Shown here in pieces: positions 18,152 through 27,389 of a DNA stretch of 64,000 bases. The position numbers were made by a program, and so were the translations under genes. Source of the stretch: an uncultured Tateyamaria sp. (GTDB taxonomy: Bacteria > Pseudomonadota > Alphaproteobacteria > Rhodobacterales > Rhodobacteraceae); assembly GCF_947503465.1 (NCBI RefSeq), contig NZ_CANNDN010000001.1, positions 2,001,001 to 2,065,000 of the forward strand, given 5' to 3'. The notes under the pieces are model-generated. The model did not search any database, was not told where the DNA came from, and saw nothing but the letters and a program-made list of their open reading frames with translations. How positions within the stretch are numbered: position 1 is the first letter of the stretch; each line of letters begins with the position of its first letter.

Positions 18152-19002
18152 CCCTCGCCTCCCCGGGCCTGGCGTAATTCGTCCCGCAATGCGCGCACCT
18201 CGTCCTGAAGGGCCAGCACGTGGGCGTCCACCTGATCGGTCTCTTCCCGCACCAGGGCACGCAGCTTTTCAAATTCGGCCTCGGTGTCAGCCTCCACCGC
18301 AGACTGCATCGTGTTGACCAACAGACCGATGAACAGATTGAGCACCGAAAAGGCGGTAATGACAATGAAGGGGACAAAGAAAGCCCAGGCGTTGGGAAAC
18401 TCCTCCATCACCGGGCGCACAATGCCCATGGACCAGCTTTCCAGCGTCATGATCTGAAACAGCGAATAGAGCGACCGACCCAGTGTGCCGAACCATTCGT
18501 CAAAGGCCGCGCCGTACATGATGGTCGCCATCACGCCGAAGACATAGAAAACGATCGAAATCATGATGATGACTGCACCCATGCCGGGCAACGCGTCCAG
18601 CAAAGCCTGCACAACCGCGCGCATCTGCGGAATGACCGACAGCAACCGCAACGCCCGGATCACCCGCAGGCCACGCAGGGCCGACAGATTGGCCGTCTGG
18701 GGCAACAGGCCGACACCGACGACGAACATGTCGAAAATGTTCCACGAATTGCGGAAGAAACTGAAACCGTAGGCAAAAAGCTTGAGCGCCAGTTCAATCA
18801 CAAAGATCGCCAGAACGGTCTTGTCGATGATCGCAAGCGTTCCGCCCATAAACGCCTGTACCCGGTCGGACGTGGACAGACCAAGGGTGATGGCGTTGAA
18901 GATGATAATTGCCAGAATGGCGTTGTGGACCCAAGGCTGCTCCAAAAATGCCCGTAATCTGCCGCGCAGGGTGTCTGGTGGGGATGCAGCGGTGTTTTCC
19001 AT
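18148..19002 (-). CDS. Bacterial voltage-gated sodium-channel-type protein (NaChBac/NavMs family)
   Basis: This 284-aa protein is a one-domain, six-helix channel. Helices S1-S3 fall near 27-45, 55-80 and 86-100. S4 (105-125) carries Arg110, 113, 116 and 119 at every third position. S5 lies at about 136-162. The pore helix ends in TLESWSM at 186-192, a sodium-type filter like those of NaChBac and NavMs, and S6 covers about 205-235. A C-terminal acidic stretch and a heptad coiled coil (about 240-278) fit the tetramerisation domain. It should form a homotetramer in the inner membrane. Its stop overlaps the start of the sheath fusion by ATGA, so it is the first gene of the downstream T6SS operon. 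Confidence 0.95.
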   Translation of the reverse strand: MENTAASPPDTLRGRLRAFLEQPWVHNAILAIIIFNAITLGLSTSDRVQAFMGGTLAIIDKTVLAIFVIELALKLFAYGFSFFRNSWNIFDMFVVGVGLLPQTANLSALRGLRVIRALRLLSVIPQMRAVVQALLDALPGMGAVIIMISIVFYVFGVMATIMYGAAFDEWFGTLGRSLYSLFQIMTLESWSMGIVRPVMEEFPNAWAFFVPFIVITAFSVLNLFIGLLVNTMQSAVEADTEAEFEKLRALVREETDQVDAHVLALQDEVRALRDELRQARGGEG

Positions 19003-19333
19003 GCCCTTGTCCGTTGTCCTAGCAGTGTTGGAGCGGTTCGATCACGTCAGCCTGACCGGCAACCGGCAGGGTCCTTGGTTATCTTACCGCTTCCATCAGT
19101 TCATTAAACGTTTTCATAACAACTCTGACCGTCAAATTATTCGTTCTGCTGAACAGTCTTCTTCAAATACTCGATGCTAAGCTGCCTGCCATGCCGCGAT
19201 CCAAAAAAATGGGCGCTTTAGGTTCATGGTCTTCCGGAACGGTCGAAACATCGTCGCTCCAGTCATTTTCTGTCTGTAAGTCTCCGTGCGTGGTCCTTCC
19301 CGTCGCATTGCATGGCCTTTCCAGGTAGCAGAC
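19003..19333. other. Intergenic region upstream of the channel gene
   Basis: These 331 bases separate the two minus-strand T6SS blocks. I see no convincing gene; open frames here are short or extensions of shadows of the neighbouring gene. The segment is more AT-rich than its surroundings around 19090-19170, and a TTGACG hexamer on the minus strand (about 19130) could be a -35 element, but I cannot pair it with a good -10. It likely contains the promoter of the channel and sheath-fusion operon. Confidence 0.5.
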
Positions 19334-20287
19334 CTAGAGGATTTCACCGGCTGTCTTGAACACCTTGAGTGCAATATCCATGGCTTTCTTGACCTTGTCG
19401 GCGTGCGCCTTGAGTGTCTTGAGATCAAGCTTGCCTTTAGTGTCCTTAGCCATCTGCAAAGCCTGGTCAGCAAATTTACGGCCATTCTGTTCAGTTGTGT
19501 TGAACTCGATGATCTGCACGATCATGTCGTTGATCTGTTTTTCCTGCTTCGACGTGACTGGAACGCCCTTGTCCTTGAGTTGAAGAAGCTTCTCCAGCTT
19601 GCCCGCCATGCCCGATGCCTTCTGCCGGGTTGCCGTCAGCTTGATCTTGTACTCCTTGACAGTGTCCTCGACCTTCTTGATGTGGCTTTGGCCCGCTTTT
19701 CCGCTCTTGGTTTCCTTGGACAGTTTCTCGACTGCCTTCATCACCTGTTCGCGCACTTTGGATTCGCTGGCCAGCGCCTTCTGAACCTCCTTGGCGATGT
19801 CATAGATCGACTTGGCGATCTTGTAGTACTCGTCTACCTTGGCCCCCGCACTTGAGACGAGCGCGGCGATGCCCTTACCGATCTTGATCACGCCCCACGA
19901 CACGTTGGCGACGATCTTGATCTTGTACTTGGTGTAATCCTTGTTCTCTTTCTTGATCTTCTCCCACGACGCCTTGATCCGGTTCTGCGCTTCTTTCTCG
20001 AGGTTGCCGACCAGTTTTTTCAGCTCGTCGTTGACAAGCTTCGCAAGCTTTTCGACCTCCTTCTTGTCGGTCATGCCTTCAAGCTGTTTGTCGTATTTCT
20101 GGATCGCAGGATTGATCGCTATCTTCCGGTAATCGTTCAGATACTTGAACACCGGCTCCATAATCCGCGCCAACAGCGACGGATCGGTTTCCTTACCGGA
20201 AACCTTCAGCGTGATCGTGCCGTTGGGCACTTCAAGGTTTTTTGCGCTGACTGTGATCAGGTCGAACGTCTGGTTCAATTCGCCCAT
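19334..20287 (-). CDS. Lys-rich helical protein of unknown function in the T6SS cluster
   Basis: This 317-aa protein has a short beta-type N-terminus (about 1-35, with Thr/Val-rich strands) and then long amphipathic helices rich in Lys and Glu across 45-310, including likely coiled coils. A less charged segment at about 127-147 (VSWGVIKIGKGIAALVSSAG) may insert in or touch a membrane. There is no signal peptide and no known domain that I recognise. It follows tssH by 89 bp and is the last gene of the upstream T6SS block. Base composition is more AT/Lys-biased than its neighbours. It could be a T6SS effector or an accessory structural protein; the sequence does not decide. Confidence 0.8.
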   Translation of the reverse strand: MGELNQTFDLITVSAKNLEVPNGTITLKVSGKETDPSLLARIMEPVFKYLNDYRKIAINPAIQKYDKQLEGMTDKKEVEKLAKLVNDELKKLVGNLEKEAQNRIKASWEKIKKENKDYTKYKIKIVANVSWGVIKIGKGIAALVSSAGAKVDEYYKIAKSIYDIAKEVQKALASESKVREQVMKAVEKLSKETKSGKAGQSHIKKVEDTVKEYKIKLTATRQKASGMAGKLEKLLQLKDKGVPVTSKQEKQINDMIVQIIEFNTTEQNGRKFADQALQMAKDTKGKLDLKTLKAHADKVKKAMDIALKVFKTAGEIL

Positions 20288-20376
20288 GGTGATCTCCTCC
20301 TGGTTTTCGTATTCACCTGCTCCACCTCATTCGAGCAGGCATCCGGGCCAACCGGCGGGCGCCGTTACCGCACCCC

Positions 20377-23112
20377 TCAGCCGAAACTGTAGACGAAATC
20401 CTTGTCCGCCACATCAATGGCGACCTTTTCGATTGTATCGCCCTCCATCATCCTGTGCAGGAATTCGGCCGAAATGTCCGGCAGCATGGTATTGGTCACA
20501 ATGGCATCGATCATCCGCCCACCGCTCTCCAACTCCTGACAGCGGTTTACGATTTCGTCGACAACCGCGTCCGAATACTCGAACGGCACGCCATGCGCTT
20601 CGGTCACCCGTTTCTTGATCCGGCCAAGCTGCAACTTGGTAATCTCGGCGATCATATGCGGGCTGAGCGGGTAGTAGGGGATGGTGACCAACCGCCCGAG
20701 CAGCGCAGGTGGAAACACCTTGAGCAACGGGTCGCGCAGCGCCTTGCCCATGCCTTCGGGGTCGGGCATCAGTTCCGGATCCGCACACAGGTCCATAATC
20801 AGGTCCGTGCCTGCGTTCGAGGTGAGCAGGATCAGCGTATTCTTGAAATCGATGGTCCGGCCTTCTCCATCCTCCATCACGCCCTTGTCGAAGACCTGAA
20901 AAAAGATCTCGTGCACGTCGGGGTGCGCCTTCTCCACCTCGTCCAGCAACACTACGGAATAGGGCTTTCGCCGCACTGCCTCCGTCAGCACTCCGCCTTC
21001 TCCGTATCCCACATAACCCGGAGGCGCACCCTTCAACGAACTGACAGTATGTGCCTCCTGATATTCAGACATGTTGATCGTGATGACGTTCTGTTCACCG
21101 CCGTACAGCACCTCTGCTAGCGCCAGCGCGGTTTCGGTCTTGCCGACCCCGGACGTGCCGGCCAGCATGAACACACCGATGGGTTTCGAAGGATTGTCCA
21201 GCCCGGCCCGGCTTGTCTGAATCCGCTTGGCAATCATCTTCATCGCGTGATCCTGTCCGATCACCCGCTTGGCGAGATGCTCTTCGAGATTGAGGATCGT
21301 TTCGATTTCGTCCTTCAGCATGCGCCCCACGGGAATGCCGGTCCAGTCGCCCACGACGCTGGCCACCGCCTGATGATCAACAATTGGCAGGATAAGGGGG
21401 CTGTCGCCCTGCAGCGCTTCCAGCTCTGCATTCTTTGCCTTCAACTTTTCTATGACCGCGGCACGATCCGCTTCGCTCATCGGGTCCAGCGCGCTCTCGG
21501 TTTCGGCTGCCTCCGTCGCGGCCTCGCCTTCCAGCGTTTCGGTCTCGTCCACCGGCTGACCCGCTTCACGTACCTGCGCCCGCAGATCGATGATTTCCGT
21601 CACCAGAGCCTTCTCGGCGTCCCAGTTTTTGGTCAACTCTTCCAAACGCGCCTGTTCGGCGTCCTTCTCTGCAGTCACTGTAACGCGGCGCTCGGCCACA
21701 TCATATCCGGCGTTCTCGTCCCGGCCGATAATCTCAAGCTCGGTGGTCAGGGCTTCGATCCGGCGTTGGCTGTCATCGACCTGCGCTGGAACCGCATGCT
21801 GGCTGACCGCGACCCGCGCACAGGCCGTGTCTAGCAGGCTCACAGATTTGTCCGGCAGTTGCCGCGCGGGTATATACCGCGCCGACAGTGTCACCGCCGC
21901 TTCGATCCCTTCATCCAGCACCTGCACCTGATGGTGTTTCTCCAACATCGCCGCAATGCCGCGCATCATCAGGATGGCCTTGGGAATGTCGGGTTCTTCT
22001 ACGTGCACAACCTGGAAGCGGCGGGTCAGGGCCGGGTCCTTCTCGATGTACTTCTTGTACTCGGCCCATGTGGTTGCACCGATGGTGCGCAGCGTGCCGC
22101 GCGCCAGCGCAGGTTTCAGCAGGTTCGCCGCGTCGCCCGTACCGGCAGCACCGCCTGCCCCGACCAACGTGTGGGTTTCGTCCACGAACATCACAATCGG
22201 CGTGGTCGAGGCCTGCACTTCGTCGATGACCTGACGCAGCCGGTTCTCGAACTCGCCCTTCATGGACGCCCCGGCTTGCAAAAGGCCCACGTCCAGCACC
22301 AGCAGTCGCACGTTTTGCAACGCAGGCGGCACATCGCCGCGCGCGATCCGCAAGGCAAACCCTTCGACCACGGCAGTCTTGCCGACGCCCGCCTCGCCGG
22401 TCAGGATCGGGTTATTCTGGCGGCGGCGCATCAGCACGTCGACAATCTGCCGGATCTCCTCGTCACGACCCACGATGGGGTCGATCTCGCCATTTCGGGC
22501 CTGTTCCGTCAGATCGGTGCAGAATTGGCTCAACGCCTCTTCCCCACCCATCGCCGCAGGCTTCATTGCGCCCGATGCTTCGCCGGGGTCTGCACCACCA
22601 CCGGTCACGGACCCATCCTGAGGTTTCATCGCGTCTTCGGGCGAACCATCCGTGATCGTATGGAAATCATCGGCCAAATCATCGGGCTTGATCGACGCAA
22701 GCGTCGGCGAAATGCCAGTTAGTATGTTCTTGAGGTTGGGCGTCTCCAGCATTCCCAGGATCAGATGCCCGGTGCGCACCTGGTTCGAGGAATAGAGCAG
22801 CGATCCCCAGACCCAGGCCCGCTCCATTGCGTCTTCAAGATGGCTCGACAAGTCGCTCACCGATGAAGCGCCGCGGGGCAATGCATCCAGCGCCGCCGTC
22901 ATCTCGGTGGCGATTTTTCCCGCATCCAGATCGAAATGCTTGATGACCCGGTGCACGTCGCTGTCCTGATTGTTCAGGATCTGGTGCAGCCAGTGCACAA
23001 CTTCCACATAAGGGTTTCCACGCATCTTGCAGAACACCGTAGCGCCCTCGATAGCTTTGTACCCAAGGCTGTTCAGCTTGCCAAAAAGCGCAACGCGACT
23101 GATTTCGGTCAT
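20377..23112 (-). CDS. tssH: T6SS sheath-recycling ATPase TssH (ClpV)
   Basis: This 911-aa AAA+ unfoldase has an N-terminal Clp-type domain, then D1 with GEAGVGKTA and the Walker B-type VMFVDETH, a Glu-rich middle domain, and D2 with AGTSGVGKTE and VVLLDEVEKAHPDV. ClpV disassembles the contracted TssB/TssC sheath. The start giving MTEISRVALFG is chosen because it has an AGGGA site and lies one base after the tssG stop. An upstream in-frame extension of 55 codons reads only through tssG in another frame. Confidence 0.97.
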   Translation of the reverse strand: MTEISRVALFGKLNSLGYKAIEGATVFCKMRGNPYVEVVHWLHQILNNQDSDVHRVIKHFDLDAGKIATEMTAALDALPRGASSVSDLSSHLEDAMERAWVWGSLLYSSNQVRTGHLILGMLETPNLKNILTGISPTLASIKPDDLADDFHTITDGSPEDAMKPQDGSVTGGGADPGEASGAMKPAAMGGEEALSQFCTDLTEQARNGEIDPIVGRDEEIRQIVDVLMRRRQNNPILTGEAGVGKTAVVEGFALRIARGDVPPALQNVRLLVLDVGLLQAGASMKGEFENRLRQVIDEVQASTTPIVMFVDETHTLVGAGGAAGTGDAANLLKPALARGTLRTIGATTWAEYKKYIEKDPALTRRFQVVHVEEPDIPKAILMMRGIAAMLEKHHQVQVLDEGIEAAVTLSARYIPARQLPDKSVSLLDTACARVAVSQHAVPAQVDDSQRRIEALTTELEIIGRDENAGYDVAERRVTVTAEKDAEQARLEELTKNWDAEKALVTEIIDLRAQVREAGQPVDETETLEGEAATEAAETESALDPMSEADRAAVIEKLKAKNAELEALQGDSPLILPIVDHQAVASVVGDWTGIPVGRMLKDEIETILNLEEHLAKRVIGQDHAMKMIAKRIQTSRAGLDNPSKPIGVFMLAGTSGVGKTETALALAEVLYGGEQNVITINMSEYQEAHTVSSLKGAPPGYVGYGEGGVLTEAVRRKPYSVVLLDEVEKAHPDVHEIFFQVFDKGVMEDGEGRTIDFKNTLILLTSNAGTDLIMDLCADPELMPDPEGMGKALRDPLLKVFPPALLGRLVTIPYYPLSPHMIAEITKLQLGRIKKRVTEAHGVPFEYSDAVVDEIVNRCQELESGGRMIDAIVTNTMLPDISAEFLHRMMEGDTIEKVAIDVADKDFVYSFG

Positions 23113-23113
23113 C

Positions 23114-24160
23114 TCATGTCCCTTCCCTCGCGGCGGCACCCGATACCTGGGCACCGGGCACCAGGTACAGATCATCCGCATCCTTGTCTGATTTTGCTGT
23201 CCCGATCCAACTTGTCTGGCCCAGCCGCATTGTGTGCCCAAGCTGAGCCTTTGGGATCTCGTCGTGGCGCAACACAAGGTTCACGTCCCAATCCAGAGCA
23301 TCGCCGACGTAGTTCCGAACAATCGCGCGCAGTCGTGGCAGTGACCCGCCGCCGGGCAACAGGCGTTCATAGTCGCGCAGGCTCAGCGGCCCGATCTTCA
23401 AACGGAATTTGGCCGAGCGGGTCCAGACCCGTTCGCCGATGGACGTGGTCCGCCCCAGTGTGGCGGGCGCTCCCATGCGCCAACAATCGCCAGGCTCCAG
23501 TTCCAGCCAGCACCCAACAAATTCCTGAACCCGCACGTTGGTGCCGAAAAAGCTCGATACGATGGACTTCAGGCCCTCAGCATTTCGTGGTCCCTGCGAC
23601 AGCAGCCCTGCAAAGTGACGTTTGGCCAGATCGGGCAAGTCGTCCCTGCCGCGCAGATGCGTCCCGTGATATCCGGCGATGGCCGCGATCTTGCGCTCGA
23701 TCCCGTCATTGTCGCCACGGTCAAAGCTGGGCGCGGGCTGGCCCGAACGCCAAGCGCGATAAAGCAGCGTCATCAGACGGTGGGTGAGGACATTTGCAAA
23801 TTCCACAAATGTCGGATCACGGTGGTGCCGGAGTCTTGCGCGGGCAAACTCGGTGAGATGCAGCGGCAGCGGGCCCATCGGACCGAACAGGCCAAAGAAA
23901 CGGTTTGTGAGGCGTCCCGGTTTTTCGCCCTTGGGCGGCTCGAACCCGGCAATGGTGGAGGGGGGGAAACTCAACCCCGCCTCTTGCCCGAACCGCACCT
24001 TGTCCTGCCGGGGGCGCCGGGCATCACCGATACGCGGAGCTTCAGGAAACGCCGCTTCCAGCACGCGGAAAGCATGGAAGATGTGGTGTTTTTCCGGGGT
24101 TTTGCTCAGCCGCTCGAGATGCGTCAGAGAATCCGCCCCAGACCGGTTTCCGGGCGCCAT
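23114..24160 (-). CDS. tssG: T6SS baseplate protein TssG
   Basis: This 348-aa protein fits the ImpH/VasB family: the N-terminal helical segment with FHAFRVLEAAF, then GLSFPPSTIAGF, GLFGPMGPLPLHLTEFA and LLYRAWRSGQP are family landmarks. TssG forms the baseplate wedge with TssF, TssE and TssK. The ATG chosen overlaps the end of tssF by 37 bases; translation coupled to tssF is likely. The stop lies one base before the tssH start. Confidence 0.95.
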   Translation of the reverse strand: MAPGNRSGADSLTHLERLSKTPEKHHIFHAFRVLEAAFPEAPRIGDARRPRQDKVRFGQEAGLSFPPSTIAGFEPPKGEKPGRLTNRFFGLFGPMGPLPLHLTEFARARLRHHRDPTFVEFANVLTHRLMTLLYRAWRSGQPAPSFDRGDNDGIERKIAAIAGYHGTHLRGRDDLPDLAKRHFAGLLSQGPRNAEGLKSIVSSFFGTNVRVQEFVGCWLELEPGDCWRMGAPATLGRTTSIGERVWTRSAKFRLKIGPLSLRDYERLLPGGGSLPRLRAIVRNYVGDALDWDVNLVLRHDEIPKAQLGHTMRLGQTSWIGTAKSDKDADDLYLVPGAQVSGAAAREGT

Positions 24161-26001
24161 CGGGCGATCTCCCCGCGTTGCTGGGTGACTAGCACCGTTT
24201 CTGTAAAACTGTTGATGGACACGTATTTCCGGAAAAACCGTTCCAGAACCGCCCCCATCAGATAAACGCTCGTTCCCTCGAAAAAACTTTCGTCGAAGGT
24301 CAATGAAATTTCCAGGCCGCGAACCGCCGTCGAAAGCACGTCGTCTGCCATGCGGCGCACAATTGGACGGGTCGAGACGGCAACCAGCCCTTCAAGCTGT
24401 TTTTCGAGGACCTTGTTGCCCGCCGGTGCATAGATCCCGATCAATTCGCGCAGGGCCGCGGCGCCGTCTTGAGACTGATCTTCGGCGATCGAAATGTAGT
24501 TAAGGCTCAGATGCGAAATCAGACGCCAGGCAGTGTCGCCTTGTGCCAACGATGGACGTGGGCGCGTTGGACTGACTGGCGTGCTGATGTGCAGCACGGG
24601 GCCGCCCTCCGGCAGATAGAACACATCGCGCGCGCCGGTTGGTAGCAGCAGCGGCAAGTCGCGGTTCGTCACCATCGCCTGAACCGCCAACTGGTCCAGG
24701 TTGGGCCCGTAGGGCGCCTGATTGCTGTCGACGAGCGCCACGTACAGCTCGGACCCCAGATAGGACGTGCGCACGCCTTTCAGGCGTTCGCGTTCCGCGC
24801 GCTGACGCATCTTGCGCGATTGCGTGTAATAGGATGTGTGAGGATCGCCCGCCGCGGTCAGGTCATTTGAGGAGTAAAAGGGCCGAAACGGAACATCCTT
24901 TTCCCCGTCCGACGCGATACCCGTCACGTTGTCCAACGCGAAAATCTCGAAATCCAGCGGCGCTGTACGGTCCGCGACAACGTGCTGCTCCACATCCGCC
25001 GTCGACACGTGGACCCGGTCACAGCGCTTGCTGAACAGGTTGATCGCTGGCGTTGCGTGCAGGGTAAAGGCCTCCGCGGTGACCCCGGCCGAAATGGTGC
25101 TGTTGCCTTCGCGCAGCAAAATATAGATATCAACGTCGTGGCTTTCGGCGCGTCCCAGTGCCATGGAAAGCCCCTGCAATTCCACGAAATGGAAGCGCTC
25201 AGGCATCGCGAAGTATTCCTGCAACAACCGGTACCCGTCAAAGGACCGCTGCGGGGTTGGTAACAACGCATCCGATGGGTCGTAGCCGCGCGGAACCACC
25301 CTGCCGTTCGGCAGCATGGTGATCCAGTCGCTGCGGCGATCCGTTGATCGACCGACAAGACCGGTGACCTGCGCGCACAAAAGCTCGTGCAATTCCCAGT
25401 TCTTGCCCTCCCGTCCGTTCAGAAACAGCGTAAGGTTGTCAAGCGACAGTTCTGAGATCGGCAACTGCCCATGCCGCGACAAGCGCAGACGGATGCCCGC
25501 CCGCGCGTCGGTGTCCCGCGACACGCCCGCAGCCACCAGCTCGCCGCGGCTATCGATGTATTCGGCTTCGGTGATCGTGATCGGCCACAGGGTCACGTCC
25601 TGCGCGGTTCGAAAGATGCAGGACGTGGTGTCGTCATCTCGCAATGTGCTGCGCAACTCGGAATGCCGCGGCACCAGATGACCATCCTCCAGCGCGGCAT
25701 TTTCCATGTCCGGCTCAAGGGCCGCGACCATCATCGAAGGGATCGGCGCCAGGTAGTGGGGATAAACGATCTCCAGCAGGTGCGCGGTCAGGTTCGGATA
25801 CTGCAGCTCCAGTTCCAGCTGGACACGAGCCGACAGGAAAGCGACCCCCTCCAGCAGTCGCTCTACGTAGGGGTCGACCACCTCGACCCCGTCCATGCCC
25901 AACCGCGCCGCGATCTTGGGATAGGCCTGCGCGAACTCGGCGCCCATGTCGCGCATGTACGCCAGTTCGCCTTCGTAGTGTTTCAGCAGACGCGTATCCA
26001 T
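24124..26001 (-). CDS. tssF: T6SS baseplate protein TssF
   Basis: The protein is 625 aa with the strongly conserved TssF (ImpG/VasA) start MDTRLLKHYEGELAYMRDMG and LLEGVAFLSARVQLELE. The C-terminal half contains PYGPNLDQLAVQAMVTNRDLP, also typical. TssF pairs with TssG as the phage gp6-like wedge around the VgrG hub. It starts 7 bp after tssE. Confidence 0.96.
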   Translation of the reverse strand: MDTRLLKHYEGELAYMRDMGAEFAQAYPKIAARLGMDGVEVVDPYVERLLEGVAFLSARVQLELELQYPNLTAHLLEIVYPHYLAPIPSMMVAALEPDMENAALEDGHLVPRHSELRSTLRDDDTTSCIFRTAQDVTLWPITITEAEYIDSRGELVAAGVSRDTDARAGIRLRLSRHGQLPISELSLDNLTLFLNGREGKNWELHELLCAQVTGLVGRSTDRRSDWITMLPNGRVVPRGYDPSDALLPTPQRSFDGYRLLQEYFAMPERFHFVELQGLSMALGRAESHDVDIYILLREGNSTISAGVTAEAFTLHATPAINLFSKRCDRVHVSTADVEQHVVADRTAPLDFEIFALDNVTGIASDGEKDVPFRPFYSSNDLTAAGDPHTSYYTQSRKMRQRAERERLKGVRTSYLGSELYVALVDSNQAPYGPNLDQLAVQAMVTNRDLPLLLPTGARDVFYLPEGGPVLHISTPVSPTRPRPSLAQGDTAWRLISHLSLNYISIAEDQSQDGAAALRELIGIYAPAGNKVLEKQLEGLVAVSTRPIVRRMADDVLSTAVRGLEISLTFDESFFEGTSVYLMGAVLERFFRKYVSINSFTETVLVTQQRGEIARWRPETGLGRIL

Positions 26002-26008
26002 GCGACCC

Positions 26009-26506
26009 TCAGGCGATCCTTTCCAACTGCAACTCGCCAGTGGTCACATCCACCTCACTGCGCAGATACAGTTCCATCGGCATCGGCTGGGCCCACATAT
26101 CGGCGTGAATGTCAAAAGTGACGATACTCTCGCGGTTGCCCTGCCCCACCCGGATCTGGACATCGACAGACCCCGGATGAATGCGCGGCTCAAACACCTG
26201 GATGGCGCGGACAATTGACTTACGGATCAATTCGGCCCGCTCCGCGGTCGAGTAATCTCCCGCCACCTCGCGGATACCAAAATTCAGCACTGATGTGCTT
26301 GCATTGGGATAACGGGCGGAATCAATCATGTTGGCATTGTCGGCCGTATTCAGCAGCCAGACCAGATCGCGCTGAATAATATCGCGCAATTGCCGGATAT
26401 CGATCACCCGATCTTCGCGGCGCTCGGATGGCTCGGACGGCTCATGGTCCGTAAGACGATCCAGAAGGGACGGTTGCAGCCGCTCCGCAAGCGTTCGATC
26501 AGACAT
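26009..26506 (-). CDS. tssE: T6SS baseplate protein TssE (gp25-like)
   Basis: This 165-aa protein matches the T4 gp25-like family: RDLVWLLNT, YPNASTSVLNFGI, and the conserved Arg/Glu region IQVFEPRIHPGSVDVQI. TssE links the baseplate wedge to the first sheath ring. It overlaps tagJ by eight bases, so the two are coupled. Confidence 0.95.
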   Translation of the reverse strand: MSDRTLAERLQPSLLDRLTDHEPSEPSERREDRVIDIRQLRDIIQRDLVWLLNTADNANMIDSARYPNASTSVLNFGIREVAGDYSTAERAELIRKSIVRAIQVFEPRIHPGSVDVQIRVGQGNRESIVTFDIHADMWAQPMPMELYLRSEVDVTTGELQLERIA

Positions 26507-27302
26507 CCGCTCCTCCGGTATCCATCTCGAGCAGGCGCAAGTCCATGATGGCCGTGTCGCCCAGATCGGTGGTCAGCAGGCGTTGGCCCGACCCAGCAAA
26601 GGTGTCCGACCCAAGATCAATCCAATTGGTTGCGCGGGCCAGTTTTTCGGCGGTGTCACCACCGGCCACTGTCCCGGCATAGCGTGTCGGGATCAGCGCC
26701 ACCATGTCGCCACCATTGACCAGCGTCAGGGTGCAGGGTGTCCAAACCGTATCACGCAGATCTGTAGGTTCCTCGAATTCCACCTTCGCAATCGCGGTGA
26801 AAGGCATCCAGTAATACTTGCCGTTGATGATGATTTCGAGCAGCGGGCCCAGACGCATGTCGGCATCCGCGATCCACTCAAAGGGTTGTCCGTCGATCCG
26901 ACCCATGGCCGCCGGAGCCAAATCAAAGGCTCTGGCTCGGGTCTCGGCCGCTTCTGCGTGCTTTCCCGCAGCATTAGCCCGTAGCGCCTCGACCATCAGC
27001 GCAATCCATTCTTGCGGTTCGCCGAAAATCAGCGGGTCTTTCTCACCCGCAAACACCTTTTCCCGGTAAACTTCGCAGACAATCCCCTCGCGGTAGGTTT
27101 GGGCCATCGGGGTCGCCATCGCATCCAGCTCGGCCGACACTTTGAGTTGCGCAATTGCGCGGCTCCAGTCCCCTCGGATACACAGCAACTGAAACAGGAA
27201 GATGCGCAACGGCGCGTCAGCCGCATGAGCGCGTACCGCATCCTGCAATGCGGCCAGGGCGCCGTCGAGGTCTCCGGCCTTGAGAAGGGCTTCGGCTTGC
27301 AC
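26499..27302 (-). CDS. tagJ: T6SS accessory protein TagJ (ImpE family)
   Basis: This 267-aa protein begins with a TPR-like helical region (AEALLKAGDLDGALAALQDA) and continues with the ImpE domain, including EWIADADMRLGPLLEIIING and YYWMPFTAI. Known TagJ proteins bind the N-terminus of TssB and may tune ClpV-driven sheath disassembly. The start codon is GTG at 27302. Its partner candidates here are both the canonical TssB and the TssB part of the large fusion. Confidence 0.92.
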   Translation of the reverse strand: MQAEALLKAGDLDGALAALQDAVRAHAADAPLRIFLFQLLCIRGDWSRAIAQLKVSAELDAMATPMAQTYREGIVCEVYREKVFAGEKDPLIFGEPQEWIALMVEALRANAAGKHAEAAETRARAFDLAPAAMGRIDGQPFEWIADADMRLGPLLEIIINGKYYWMPFTAIAKVEFEEPTDLRDTVWTPCTLTLVNGGDMVALIPTRYAGTVAGGDTAEKLARATNWIDLGSDTFAGSGQRLLTTDLGDTAIMDLRLLEMDTGGADV

Positions 27303-27313
27303 AACTTTTCTCC

Positions 27314-27359
27314 TGTGTCGCGGGACACATCAGTTGACAGGCCCCAAAAACGAGGCCTG
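27314..27359 (-). terminator. Two inverted repeats between hcp and tagJ
   Basis: A perfect 6-bp stem TGTGTC/GACACA with a 4-base loop lies at 27314-27329, and a CAGGCC/GGCCTG stem with a 10-base T-rich loop at 27338-27359. Both lie just after the hcp stop on the minus strand. Neither has a following run of T, so partial attenuation or protection of the hcp message is more likely than full termination. This would let Hcp be made in excess over baseplate proteins. Confidence 0.4.
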
Positions 27360-27389
27360 CCACGCATTTCCGATCGTTCCGTCGTACGG

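Noticed and set aside
23113..23277. N-terminal extension of tssH
   Set aside because: The extra 55 codons overlap tssG, look random, and a good ribosome site precedes the conserved MTEISRVALFG start.
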